Below are positions 42,846 through 51,951 of a stretch of DNA of 64,000 bases, one piece after another. Source of the DNA: JANNVK01 sp031430435 (lineage in GTDB: Bacteria > Acidobacteriota > Blastocatellia > Pyrinomonadales > Pyrinomonadaceae); the NCBI GenBank assembly GCA_031430435.1, contig JANPBM010000121.1, positions 1 through 64,000 of the forward strand. The letters are read 5' to 3'. The translations under genes were made by a program, and so were the position numbers. The notes below the pieces were generated by a model. The model was given only the letters and a program-made list of their open reading frames with translations, ran no database searches and was not told where the DNA came from. The first letter of the stretch is position 1; every line of letters starts with the position of its first letter.

Positions 42846-43409
42846 ATGGCAACATCAGCAAACGACATTCGCAAAGGAATGACAATGATTTTTGAAGGAA
42901 CCCCGTGCAAAGTGATGGATTTTCATCATCACACGCCGGGAAATTTGCGGGCAATGGTGCAAACACGGCTTCGCAATCTGAAAACCGGCAATTCGTTCGA
43001 GCATCGTTTTCGGTCAAACGACACGATTGAAAAAGCGATTTTGGAAACTCATCGAATGGAATATCTTTATTCCGACGGCGATATGCACACATTTATGAAT
43101 TCGGAGTCTTACGAACAAGTTGCCTTGAGCGAAGATGATTTGGGCGATGCCACACCGTGGTTGATGGAAGGTTTGAAAATTGACATCGAGTTTTACGAAG
43201 ATTCGCCGATCGGCATTCAACTTCCTGCATCGATGGAACTTACGGTGATTGAAACCGAGCCGAATATGAAAGGCGCGACTGTTTCAAACTCGAATAAACC
43301 GGCGAAATTGGAAAACGGCGTGACAATTCAAGTTCCGCCTTTTGTGCTTGAAGGCGAAAAAATTCGCGTAAATCCGACCGAATCGAAGTATGTGGAAAGA
43401 GTAAAATAA
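42846..43409 (+). CDS. efp: Elongation factor P
   Basis: The protein is 187 residues from ATG 42846 (MATSANDIRKG); an open extension to 42720 is unlikely. It has the three beta-barrel domains: KOW-like N-domain, OB domain 2 (YLYSDGDMHTFMN) and C-terminal OB domain (NGVTIQVPPFVLEGEKIRVN). EF-P relieves ribosome stalling at polyproline. The tip loop reads HTPGNLRAMV, so the position of the modified Lys34 of E. coli is Asn33; with Leu and Arg following. No EpmA, EpmB or EarP gene is in the window. Confidence 0.93.
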   Translation: MATSANDIRKGMTMIFEGTPCKVMDFHHHTPGNLRAMVQTRLRNLKTGNSFEHRFRSNDTIEKAILETHRMEYLYSDGDMHTFMNSESYEQVALSEDDLGDATPWLMEGLKIDIEFYEDSPIGIQLPASMELTVIETEPNMKGATVSNSNKPAKLENGVTIQVPPFVLEGEKIRVNPTESKYVERVK

Positions 43410-43490
43410 GAGTCGAGAGTTTTTGGTCGAGAGTTAAAGAGACAAAAAATAATCTCTCGACTCTCGATTCTCGATTCTCGATTCTCGACT
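43409..43490. repeat. Inverted-repeat element with a TCTCGAT tandem run
   Basis: GAGTCGAGAG (43410-43419) is the inverse of CTCTCGACTC (43454-43463). Four head-to-tail copies of the heptamer TCTCGAT follow. It fills the space between efp and waaA. Confidence 0.7.
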
Positions 43491-43494
43491 AAAA

Positions 43495-44808
43495 ATGTTT
43501 TCACTTTACAGCCTTTTATACACGATTGCATTTATTTTTTTGTTGCCGATTTTTCTGCTGCAAAGCGATAAATACATTTCGGGTTTCAAACAAAGGCTTG
43601 GTTTTCTGCCCGATTTAGCCGAATCCGACAAAGAAACCGTGTGGATTCATTGCGTTTCGGTCGGTGAAACAAACGCGGCAAAACCTTTGGTCGAAGAAAT
43701 CTTGGCAAACTTTCCGCGTTGCCGCATCGTTGTTTCAAACACCACAAAAACCGGACACGAACTCGCCAAAAAACTTTTTTCCGAACAAGCCGAACTGGTT
43801 TTCTACTTTCCGTTTGATTGGAAAAATACCGTGCGGCGTTCGTTGCGGCGCATCAAACCACACATCGTTTTGCTGATGGAAACTGAAATTTGGTTCAATT
43901 TTGTCCGCGAAGCAAATAAAAGCGGCGCAAAAATCGCTCTTGTGAACGGCAGAATTTCCGAAAAATCTTTCAAACGCTACACCTTTATCAAAAATTTTAT
44001 GGCGTGGGTTTTGCATTACGTTGACCTCGCGCTGGTGCAACATCAGATTGACGCACGGCGTTTGAGCGATTTGGGAATGCGGCGAACAAAGATAAAAATT
44101 ATCGGCAGTTTGAAGTTCGATCAAACCGTTGACCAACGCGAAAGTATTGTTACGGAACAACTTAGAGAACGTTTTGCGGTTTCCGACGATGCTCCGTTAA
44201 TCGTTGCGGCAAGCACTCATTCACCCGAAGAACGTTGGCTTTTGTCTGCCTTTAAACAAATTTACAAAAATTCCGAAGGCAAATTGCCGCGTCTTTTAAT
44301 CGCGCCGCGACATCCCGAAAGATTTGAAGAAGTTAAAAAACAAATTCGTGAAACGGGTTTTGATTGGGCAACTCGTTCCGAAACGCCGTCTGCCCGCGAC
44401 AAAGTTGCCGAAATCATTTTGATGGACAGCATCGGTGAACTGCGGGCAGTTTTTCCGCTTGCTGAAATCGTTTTCGTCGGCGGAAGTTTGATAAAACACG
44501 GCGGACAAAATATTTTGGAACCCGCGCTTGCCGGAAAGCCGATTGTAACGGGTTTTTACACGATGAATTTTGAAGCAATCGTCAAAGAATTCATCGAACG
44601 CGACGCAGTTATTCAACTGCCTAAATTGGATGAAACGCACACAGTCGAAAAGTTAGCCGATGTTTTTTCCGAATTGCTGAAGGATGAGAAACGCCGCGAA
44701 AAACTAGCCGAAAATGCCGCAACCGTGATGCGCGTCAGTCGCGGAGCAACCGCCCGCACAATCGAACAACTGAAGGAAGTTTTCACGGCAGAAAACGGGA
44801 AGCAGTAA
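43495..44808 (+). CDS. waaA: 3-deoxy-D-manno-octulosonic acid (Kdo) transferase
   Basis: The 437-residue enzyme adds Kdo to lipid IV-A in lipopolysaccharide synthesis. An N-terminal membrane anchor (about 5-22) precedes VWIHCVSVGETNAAKPL and the GT30 motifs LVNGRISEKSFKRY, IVAASTHSPEER, RLLIAPRHPERF and VGGSLIKHGGQNILEPA. Together with lpxK immediately downstream it shows a diderm cell with Kdo-lipid A. An inverted-repeat element occupies the space before it. Confidence 0.95.
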   Translation: MFSLYSLLYTIAFIFLLPIFLLQSDKYISGFKQRLGFLPDLAESDKETVWIHCVSVGETNAAKPLVEEILANFPRCRIVVSNTTKTGHELAKKLFSEQAELVFYFPFDWKNTVRRSLRRIKPHIVLLMETEIWFNFVREANKSGAKIALVNGRISEKSFKRYTFIKNFMAWVLHYVDLALVQHQIDARRLSDLGMRRTKIKIIGSLKFDQTVDQRESIVTEQLRERFAVSDDAPLIVAASTHSPEERWLLSAFKQIYKNSEGKLPRLLIAPRHPERFEEVKKQIRETGFDWATRSETPSARDKVAEIILMDSIGELRAVFPLAEIVFVGGSLIKHGGQNILEPALAGKPIVTGFYTMNFEAIVKEFIERDAVIQLPKLDETHTVEKLADVFSELLKDEKRREKLAENAATVMRVSRGATARTIEQLKEVFTAENGKQ

Positions 44809-44886
44809 AGGCGCGAGTCGGCAGTTTAGAATTATCAGAGTTGAAAATGCAAGTTTTTGTGTCTTTGAAATTTAAAATCTATTCGG

Positions 44887-45888
44887 ATGAAAAACCTTTT
44901 ACTTTTACCCTTAAGTTCGCTCTTCGGCACAGTCGCAAAAACTCGCCGGACGCTTTACGCAAAAGGTTTTTTGGAATCGAATAAACTTGCCGCAAAAGTC
45001 GTAAGTGTGGGCAACATTACGGTTGGCGGAACGGGTAAAACTCCGCTGGTTATTTATATCGCCAAGATTTTGGCTGAACAGAGCGAAAAAGTCTGTATTC
45101 TCACACGCGGTTACGGACGCAAAAACGCGAATGAAAGATTGTTAGTTTCAGACGGCGAAAAAATTCTTGCAAACGTCGAAATGTCGGGTGACGAACCTTT
45201 TGAATCAGCGGAAAAACTGCTCGGAATATCAGCGGTTTTGGCAGATAAATATCGAACTTCGGCAGGAAATTGGGCAATTAAAAACCTTGGAACCACCGTG
45301 TTTATTTTGGACGACGGCTTTCAGCATATTCAGCTCCGGCGCGATTTAAACATCGTCTGCATTGACGCGACAAACCCGTTCGGCAACGGTAAGTTATTGC
45401 CCGCAGGGATTTTACGCGAACCTTTGGAAAGTCTGAAACGCGCCGATGCAATCGTTGTTACGCGAGCAAATTTACTTGAAAATGAAGAATCGGGAATGAA
45501 GAATTTGCTTTCTAAAATTAAGCAATTTACAGACTCGCCAATTTTTATTTCACGAAACAAAACTATGCTCGATTCTCAATTCTCAATGCTCAATTCGATG
45601 GCTTTTTGCGGTTTAGGCAATCCGGAAAACTTTTTTTCACAGCTTCGGCAAGATAATTTCAATTTAGCGGCGACCAAAACTTTCCGCGATCATCACGCTT
45701 ATTCGCAACCGGATGTAAACGAAATCGAGCGAATTGCCAAAGAAAATAATGCCGAAATTTTGTTGACAACGGCGAAAGATGCCGTGAAATTGCGAGATTT
45801 TAAGTTTGAATTGCCGTTGGAAATTGTTGAAAGTGAACTTGTTTTTGACGATAAAGAAGGTTTCAAAAAACTGATTTACAAATTATAA
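44887..45888 (+). CDS. lpxK: Tetraacyldisaccharide 4'-kinase
   Basis: The 333-residue protein phosphorylates the 4' position of the lipid A disaccharide. The Walker A-like motif is VGNITVGGTGKTPLVIYI. Other family motifs are ILTRGYGRKN, GDEPFESAEKL, VFILDDGFQHIQLRRDLNIV and TTAKDAVKL. Membrane-associated at the inner leaflet. It is 78 bp after waaA on the same strand, so the pair probably forms a lipid A unit. Confidence 0.94.
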   Translation: MKNLLLLPLSSLFGTVAKTRRTLYAKGFLESNKLAAKVVSVGNITVGGTGKTPLVIYIAKILAEQSEKVCILTRGYGRKNANERLLVSDGEKILANVEMSGDEPFESAEKLLGISAVLADKYRTSAGNWAIKNLGTTVFILDDGFQHIQLRRDLNIVCIDATNPFGNGKLLPAGILREPLESLKRADAIVVTRANLLENEESGMKNLLSKIKQFTDSPIFISRNKTMLDSQFSMLNSMAFCGLGNPENFFSQLRQDNFNLAATKTFRDHHAYSQPDVNEIERIAKENNAEILLTTAKDAVKLRDFKFELPLEIVESELVFDDKEGFKKLIYKL

Positions 45889-46066
45889 AAGATAAGGTTT
45901 TTACTTTTTGAGCAGTCAATAAACATTTTAGAGATTTGTCGATAATCTCATAAACATAAGTTATTCAACAGTTTACGGTATCTTTGTACTTTTTACTTTT
46001 TGCTTGATGCTGACCTTTCAACTTTCATCTTTGCTTTACAACCTTTTTCCAATTAACCTTTAAGTA

Positions 46067-47155
46067 ATGTTTTTAGATAGAGTAAAAATCAAGTTGAAAG
46101 CGGGAAACGGCGGAAACGGCATCACGGCATTTCGGCGGGAAAAATTTGTTCCGCGCGGCGGTCCGAGCGGCGGCGATGGCGGAAAAGGCGGCGATGTTTG
46201 GTTGGAAGCAACGGAAGGTTTGAATACTTTGCTGCATTTACGGTTCAATCCCGAACACAAAGCCGAACGCGGACGACACGGCGAAGGTTCGAGTAAATAC
46301 GGCAGCGGCGGCGATGATATTACGGTCAGAGTGCCGGTCGGAACACAGGTTTTCGATCTTGAAACAAACGAATTTTTGTTTGATTTTACCGCAGAAGGAC
46401 AACGCTTTTTGGCGGCAAAAGGCGGTCGCGGCGGATTCGGAAATATCCATTTTGCAACTTCGACAAATCGCGCTCCGCGTTATCATCAAGACGGCAGTGA
46501 AGGCGATGAACGTGAACTCCAATTAGAGCTGAAACTCATTGCGGATGTCGGGCTGGTCGGTTATCCGAACGCGGGAAAATCAACGCTGATTTCGGTTATT
46601 TCGGCGGCAAAACCAAAGATCGCCGATTATCCGTTTACCACGCTTGAGCCTAATTTGGGTGTTGTTTCGCTTGGCGATTTTCGTACTTTCGTTGTCGCCG
46701 ATATTCCCGGTTTGATTGAAGGCGCGAGCGGTGGCGCGGGTTTAGGCGACAGGTTTTTACGCCACGTTGAACGAACAAAATTAATACTTCATCTGGTTGA
46801 TATTTCGTCGCTTTCGGGACGCGATTGTGTTCAAGATTACGAAATTATCAACCGCGAATTGGCGAATTACGACAGCAATTTGGCAACTCGTCCGCAGATT
46901 GTGGTGGCAACAAAAATGGATGCTTTGGAAGAACCCGAACGCCTTGAAAGCCTGCGAAAACGCGTTGCCGAAGACGGCAAAGAATTGTGGGAAATTTCGT
47001 CGGTCATAAATCAAGGAACACAAGAATTAGTTTATGAAATTGCACAGAAATTGGACGAAATGAAAGCTGATGAGATGGAATTGATTAAGCAGCAAAATTA
47101 TTATGTTCCCGAAAAAACTGTGGAAGCGGAAGAAGATAAAGTAGAAATTGATTGA
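46067..47155 (+). CDS. obg: Obg/CgtA-family GTPase
   Basis: The 362-residue protein has the Gly-rich Obg domain (1-157: RGGPSGGDGGKGGDVWLEA) and a G domain (about 158-330) with P-loop GYPNAGKSTLIS, G3 DIPGLIEGAS and G4 ATKMD. It assists 50S ribosome assembly and stress control. A short C-terminal extension is acidic. Its TGA overlaps the ATG of nadD by one base (TGATG), which implies coupled translation. Confidence 0.95.
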   Translation: MFLDRVKIKLKAGNGGNGITAFRREKFVPRGGPSGGDGGKGGDVWLEATEGLNTLLHLRFNPEHKAERGRHGEGSSKYGSGGDDITVRVPVGTQVFDLETNEFLFDFTAEGQRFLAAKGGRGGFGNIHFATSTNRAPRYHQDGSEGDERELQLELKLIADVGLVGYPNAGKSTLISVISAAKPKIADYPFTTLEPNLGVVSLGDFRTFVVADIPGLIEGASGGAGLGDRFLRHVERTKLILHLVDISSLSGRDCVQDYEIINRELANYDSNLATRPQIVVATKMDALEEPERLESLRKRVAEDGKELWEISSVINQGTQELVYEIAQKLDEMKADEMELIKQQNYYVPEKTVEAEEDKVEID

Positions 47156-47820
47156 TGAATTTGCCCGAAATACAAAAGCCTCGCGTCGCGTTCTACGGCG
47201 GAAGTTTTGATCCGATTCATAACGGACATTTGACGATTGCCCGAAAATTGAGCGAAGTTTTTCGGCTTGACGAGTTTGTCTTTATTCCGGCTTTTCACGC
47301 TCCGCACAAGAAAAACAAACAGGTTTCAAGCGGTTATCATCGTTACGCAATGCTCGCGGCGGCAACCGCAAACTATTCCGAAATAAAGGTTTCAACGGTT
47401 GAATTGAACGCACCCGAAAGACCTTATTCGATTGAAACTTTGTCGAAATTGAAAAGTGAACTCGGTGAAACGTACGAGATTTTTTTCGTTATCGGTGCCG
47501 ATTCGTGGCAAGAAATTACAACGTGGCGTGAGTGGGAAAATCTTTTGAAACTCGTTAATTTTGTCGTGGTTACGCGACCGAATTACGACATTACTTTTTC
47601 GCACGTTACGCCGGAAGTTCAAGCAAAAGTTGTCGATTTACGAAATAGCGGCGAACAAATATCGGCAGAAAACGAAAGCCGAATTTACATAACAGACTGT
47701 GTGCAAATTGATATTTCCGCAACGAAAATTCGTTCGTCAGTCGCCGAAAAATCAAACGATTGGCAGAAATTTGTGCCGAACGAAGTTGCAAAATATATCG
47801 AAAAATACGAACTATATTAA
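47155..47820 (+). CDS. nadD: Nicotinate-nucleotide adenylyltransferase
   Basis: The 221-residue protein, counted from ATG 47155, adenylylates nicotinate mononucleotide in NAD synthesis. Signature GGSFDPIHNGHLTIA contains the HxGH nucleotidyl-transfer motif, and the C-terminal ISATKIRSSVAEK holds the ISSTxxR-like motif. FVIGADSW is the core strand. A TTG three bases earlier is less likely. Coupled to obg in front (1-bp overlap) and to rsfS behind (1-bp overlap). Confidence 0.94.
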   Translation: MNLPEIQKPRVAFYGGSFDPIHNGHLTIARKLSEVFRLDEFVFIPAFHAPHKKNKQVSSGYHRYAMLAAATANYSEIKVSTVELNAPERPYSIETLSKLKSELGETYEIFFVIGADSWQEITTWREWENLLKLVNFVVVTRPNYDITFSHVTPEVQAKVVDLRNSGEQISAENESRIYITDCVQIDISATKIRSSVAEKSNDWQKFVPNEVAKYIEKYELY

Positions 47821-48248
47821 TGAAAATGGAAGAATTACAAGAAAAAACTTTACAACACGAAACGCTTTTAATCGTTGAAGAAAAAACGCCGTTCGCCGAA
47901 CTTGACGAGCCTGTAAAATTTGCTCTGCATTGTGCGAGCGAGAAAAAAGCGTTGAATTTGGTGGCGATCGATTTGCGTAAAATTACCGAATTTACCGAAT
48001 TTTTTATCATCGCCAGCGGAACAAATACGCGGCAAGTTCAGGCAATTTGCGACGAAATCGAGGAAAAACTGAAAAAAGATCACGGAATTCGCCCGACCAG
48101 AATGGAAGGCTATCACACCGCCGAATGGATTTTGATGGATTACGGCGATTTTGTCGTCCACGTTTTTGAACAAAAAGCCCGTGAATTCTACGACTTAGAC
48201 AGACTTTGGCGTGATGCTCAAAAAGTTGAATTGCCGGAAGAATTGTAA
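47820..48248 (+). CDS. rsfS: Ribosome silencing factor RsfS/RsfA
   Basis: The protein is 142 residues from ATG 47820, whose A is the last base of the nadD stop (TAATG). A second ATG at 47826 is possible. The core matches the family: CASEKKALNLVAIDLRKI, FFIIASGTNTRQVQAICDEI, GYHTAEWILMDYGDFVVHVF and FYDLDRLW. RsfS binds ribosomal protein L14 and blocks subunit joining under starvation. The obg-nadD-rsfS order is common in bacteria. Confidence 0.93.
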   Translation: MKMEELQEKTLQHETLLIVEEKTPFAELDEPVKFALHCASEKKALNLVAIDLRKITEFTEFFIIASGTNTRQVQAICDEIEEKLKKDHGIRPTRMEGYHTAEWILMDYGDFVVHVFEQKAREFYDLDRLWRDAQKVELPEEL

Positions 48249-48276
48249 GTTTAATTATAATCCGCTTCAAAAATTG

Positions 48277-48339
48277 TAACGCAAAGAACGCAAGGATTTC
48301 TTTTAATAACTTTGCGAAACCTTAGCGAGGTTTGCGTTA
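48277..48339. repeat. Intergenic inverted repeat
   Basis: TAACGCAAA (48277-48285) pairs with TTTGCGTTA (48331-48339), with GAACGCAAGG inside. It lies between rsfS and the DUF2585 gene. Confidence 0.6.
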
Positions 48340-48352
48340 TGAAAAACTGTAA

Positions 48353-48928
48353 ATGTCCGCATCAATCGAGCAAAAATCAAACAATTATCCGATGTCGGCG
48401 ATTATTTTCGTTGTTTCGCTGATGATCGTTTTTCTGCGTTTGCAAGGTCGCGGCTGGCATTGTCCGTCCGGTGATTTTTCGCCGTGGTCAGGCAATATTT
48501 GGAGTCAACATAATTCGCAGCATTTGTTTGATCCGTATTCGTTTACGCATATTTTGCACGGCGTTTTGTATTGCGGACTGACGGCGATTATTTTCCGCAA
48601 ACTTGCGTTGGCGTGGCGTTTTTTTATTGCCGTGGCGATTGGTTCGGCGTGGGAATTGCTTGAAAATTCAACGTTTGTGATCGAACGTTATCGAGCCGCG
48701 ACAATTTCTTTGGATTACTTCGGCGATTCGATTTTAAATGCCGCGTCAGATGTTTTTTGTTGCGGTCTCGGCTTTTGGATTGCGTATAAATTAGGTTGGT
48801 GGAAAGGAATTATTTTCTTTTTATTGACCGAAATTGTTTTGGCAATTTGGATACGCGACAGTTTGCTGATAAACATCTTGATGCTCATTTATCCGGTTGA
48901 TGCAATTAAAATGTGGCAAACGGGTTAA
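48353..48928 (+). CDS. DUF2585 (UPF0314)-family membrane protein
   Basis: The 191-residue protein has about four to five hydrophobic segments. The family-typical core is GRGWHCPSGDFSPWSGN followed by SQHLFDPYSFTHILHGVLYC, then ELLENSTFVIERYR and LDYFGDSILNAASDVFCCGLG. The function is unknown. It is an inner-membrane protein. Its stop overlaps the last 4 bp of the convergent TPR gene. Confidence 0.85.
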   Translation: MSASIEQKSNNYPMSAIIFVVSLMIVFLRLQGRGWHCPSGDFSPWSGNIWSQHNSQHLFDPYSFTHILHGVLYCGLTAIIFRKLALAWRFFIAVAIGSAWELLENSTFVIERYRAATISLDYFGDSILNAASDVFCCGLGFWIAYKLGWWKGIIFFLLTEIVLAIWIRDSLLINILMLIYPVDAIKMWQTG

Positions 48929-49509
48929 AAATTTCGCGGTTGAAAATCTCCGATCGAGTTTTTCAAGTGAATCTTCTTTTTACAGCGTTCGATTGCTTCT
49001 TGGTATTTGTCGAATTTCGCGTTATCGAAACTTCCCATCGCGGCTTTAAAATAATAATCCATCGCCAATTCGGGGTTTCCTTGTACTTCGTACATCAAAC
49101 CATATTCGTTATTCAACGTTTCTTTTGAAACACTCGGAACTTTCATGGCGTTGTCCAAATGATTTTTCAGTTCGTCGAAACGCTGTAACGACGACAAAAA
49201 ATACGCATAATTCAAATACGGTGCGGCGTATTCGGGCGTGTGATGCAACGCGAGTTTGTAATTTTCTTCGGCTTTCGCGTAATTTTTATACTTCGTTTCG
49301 TAAATCCAACCAAGATGATTGTACGCCTTTCCGAACTTCGGATTTCGTTGGATAATTTTGGTTAAATACTCGATTGCTTCGGGAATTTCGCCGGCGTTGA
49401 TAGATTTATCGGCTTCGGCAAACATCTGTTCGCATTCGACATAACCGCGATCAAGCCCGACTTCAAAAGGCGTTGACCAACTATTCGGACTTCCGTTTCC
49501 GTTTTCCAT
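48925..49509 (-). CDS. TPR-repeat protein
   Basis: The 194-residue protein has about three tetratricopeptide repeats (about 38-150), for example EAIEYLTKIIQRNPKFGKAY and AEENYKLALHHTPEYAAPYL. It lacks a signal peptide and other domains, so it is probably a cytosolic scaffold. Partner unknown. The start is ATG 49509. Confidence 0.8.
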   Translation of the reverse strand: MENGNGSPNSWSTPFEVGLDRGYVECEQMFAEADKSINAGEIPEAIEYLTKIIQRNPKFGKAYNHLGWIYETKYKNYAKAEENYKLALHHTPEYAAPYLNYAYFLSSLQRFDELKNHLDNAMKVPSVSKETLNNEYGLMYEVQGNPELAMDYYFKAAMGSFDNAKFDKYQEAIERCKKKIHLKNSIGDFQPRNF

Positions 49510-49621
49510 AAAATTTCACCTCAACGTATATTGTAGCAAAAACTAAATAATTTTCTAACACCAAATTTCAAAACGGTTTTGCGGACAATTATAATTCTCT
49601 ACAGTAATAACGGCGGAAAAT

Positions 49622-49882
49622 TCAGATAAAGTTAATTTCATTAACCGGCGAATTGTAAAACGAGCCGATATATTTTAACGAATCAAGGTTAAACTTTCGA
49701 CGCATTCCGCATTTTTTACAATATCTGAAAGTAACGCTTGCTCGTGTACGCGGGTCGCTCATTTGCAAGTGCCAACAGCCTGTTAATCTTTCGACCAATG
49801 TTTGTTCGATACCAAACACTTCTTTGCCATAGTATTGTAAATAGGTTGTTTTTGTGGTTATTTGAGTTAAATTGTTTGCCAT
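49622..49882 (-). CDS. Small protein with C-x-H ... CxxC zinc-ribbon-like motif
   Basis: The 86-residue protein has C36-W-H38 (GCWHLQMSDPRTR) and C55-x2-C58 (YCKKCGMRRKF), a plausible Cys2-His-Cys zinc site. I recall similar small acidobacterial proteins (CWH...CxxCG), but no function is known. It stands alone in a stretch between the TPR gene and the hydrolase fusion, without a strong Shine-Dalgarno. Confidence 0.6.
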   Translation of the reverse strand: MANNLTQITTKTTYLQYYGKEVFGIEQTLVERLTGCWHLQMSDPRTRASVTFRYCKKCGMRRKFNLDSLKYIGSFYNSPVNEINFI

Positions 49883-50030
49883 ATAAATTAAGTTATGGAA
49901 TAGTCAGTGCAATTTTCAAGCCGGAGAACTTGACTTAATTTAACTGACAAAAACCGGACTTTTTACGATGCCGACTTTTTAGTACTGACAAAATGTCTTT
50001 TCCTCTATGACAAAAATTCATACGTTGTTT

Positions 50031-51794
50031 TCAACGCTTGACGCTAAAGATTCGCCAATTTCCCTGCACGTCGTCAAAAGTTTTCAAATTTGATTCAACA
50101 AAATTCAAGCCTGAACCCGCGACCAAATCCTTAACCGTCCGCGAAGCTAAAATCTCGCCGAACTCCGCGTCATCGGCAATTTTTCCTGCCATATTAACGG
50201 CAACACCGCTGATTTTATCGCCCAAAACATCGCATTCGCCCGTGTGCAAACCGGTTTTTACGCGTAAACCGAGACGAACTGCCGCGTCCGTAATTGAAGA
50301 CGCACAACGGATTGCGCGAGCCGGACCGTCAAATGTGGCGAGAATTCCGTGTTCGTCGAATGACACTTCTCGACCTTTGAAAAGTTGAATTTGCCGGCTC
50401 ACAAAATCGCGTGAACGTTCGATTAAATCGTTCCAATTCGACGTGTCAAAATTTTGATTGACAAATTTAATCGCCAAAACCGTTGCTAAAACTCGGTCAT
50501 ATTCGTCTGCGTGGCGAACGCCGGTTAAAAACTCTTCGATTTCGTCTAAAATTTCGGCTTGTTCGCCGACAAACGGCAGATGGTCGATGCCGGCAAGTTC
50601 AACGTATTTGCAACCCGAAATTTGCGATGCCAGAAATCTGCCTTCTTCAACTTTCAGACATAAATCGCCGCTGCGGTGAATGACCAAACTCGGCACGCGG
50701 ATTGTCGGCAAAACTTGGCGAATATCAATTTCCGCGTTCATTTGCGTCAACGCAACCGCAGCTCCCGGACTTGCTCCCATTCGCAAATACGTCGCCCACC
50801 AATCGCGGAATTTTTCATCGTTCGCCATTGTCGGAGCGCGTTCTTCGATGCCGACGGGCTTTCCCCAATCGCGTTTCATCGTTTCAAAAAACTCTTCGCG
50901 GTCAACCAAATCAACGCCCCACGGATAATCTTCGTCCTTGATTCTTTTGGCGTAACTGCCGATCATAATCAACGCCGAAGTTCGTTCGGGATAAGTTGCG
51001 GCAAACAAACTGCACATCGGTCCGCCCTCGGAAACGCCGAGCAAAACCGCTTGTTTCGAGCCGACTGCGTCCATCACCGCCCGCACGTCGTCCATTCTTT
51101 CTTCAAGTGTCGGCAGTTCGTGAATCGGTACGCGGTCGGATAAACCTGTGCCGCGTTTATCGAATAAAATGAGCCGTGAAAACGACGCGAGACGGCTTAA
51201 AAATTGTGCAAAATGCGGTTCTTCCCAAAAATATTCAAGATGCGAAACCCAACCCATCACGAACACAATATCAATATCGCCGTGTCCGACGGTTTGATAC
51301 GCGATGTTTACTTCGCCGTTTTGAACATAATGCGTTTCGGGCTTATGCGCGGGCAAATGTGCGTGCGTCAGACCTTGAATCACGTTCATTATATTGGCTT
51401 TAAGGTCATCTTTTTCATCGTCAAAGATTATTTTTGCACTGATTTTTTCGTGAATTATGATTGGTTGCGGCGGTTCTTCGCCAAGTAATTTAACCTGAGC
51501 GATAAACCGATAACCGCGACGCGGAACGGTTTCAATCGCTTCATCGCCGATAATTCGCCGCAGAATCGAAATGTTTTGGGCAAGATTATTTTCTTCGACA
51601 AACGAATCTTGCCAAACTTTCGCCAACATCTCTTCTTTGGTTAAAGCGTGTCCGCAATTTTCAACCAATAACAGCAAAATTTCAAAGGCTTTCGGCGTTA
51701 AAGGAATGATTTTCGTGCCGTCAAAAAGTAAATGTTCAACTGCATCAAGCCTAAATTTTCCGAATTCATAAACAACACTTGGGGTATTTTTCAT
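50031..51794 (-). CDS. Winged-helix / alpha-beta hydrolase / class III cyclase-like fusion
   Basis: The 587-residue protein has three parts. An OmpR-type winged helix (about 5-103: PLTPKAFEILLLLVENCG, ETVPRRGYRFIAQVK) comes first. An alpha/beta hydrolase domain (about 153-425) has Ser255 in LLGVSEGGPM, Asp377 in HRSGDLCL and His405 in GIDHLPFVGE. The third part (about 434-587: DRVLATVLAIKFVNQ, VKTGLHTGECDVLGDKISGVAVNMA) resembles a class III nucleotide cyclase, but the metal-binding Asp of the usual FxDIVGST is absent, so it is probably inactive. A hydrolase-cyclase pair occurs in M. tuberculosis Rv1900c. Confidence 0.85.
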   Translation of the reverse strand: MKNTPSVVYEFGKFRLDAVEHLLFDGTKIIPLTPKAFEILLLLVENCGHALTKEEMLAKVWQDSFVEENNLAQNISILRRIIGDEAIETVPRRGYRFIAQVKLLGEEPPQPIIIHEKISAKIIFDDEKDDLKANIMNVIQGLTHAHLPAHKPETHYVQNGEVNIAYQTVGHGDIDIVFVMGWVSHLEYFWEEPHFAQFLSRLASFSRLILFDKRGTGLSDRVPIHELPTLEERMDDVRAVMDAVGSKQAVLLGVSEGGPMCSLFAATYPERTSALIMIGSYAKRIKDEDYPWGVDLVDREEFFETMKRDWGKPVGIEERAPTMANDEKFRDWWATYLRMGASPGAAVALTQMNAEIDIRQVLPTIRVPSLVIHRSGDLCLKVEEGRFLASQISGCKYVELAGIDHLPFVGEQAEILDEIEEFLTGVRHADEYDRVLATVLAIKFVNQNFDTSNWNDLIERSRDFVSRQIQLFKGREVSFDEHGILATFDGPARAIRCASSITDAAVRLGLRVKTGLHTGECDVLGDKISGVAVNMAGKIADDAEFGEILASRTVKDLVAGSGLNFVESNLKTFDDVQGNWRIFSVKR

Positions 51795-51951
51795 AACTTT
51801 TCAGGAATTAATTCACATAATTATCAAAGTTTTCTAACGATTTTGAATGCTTAAAAATCGTTAAACGGCTTCATCGGCAGGAAAAGCCAACACAACGATA
51901 AAGAAATTATTTAAACATTACAACTAAAAAAGCAGAAGCAAATGGTTATAA

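Noticed and set aside
43455..43490. Possible CRISPR-like array from the TCTCGAT repeats
   Set aside because: Heptamer units are contiguous with no spacers; no cas genes are present.
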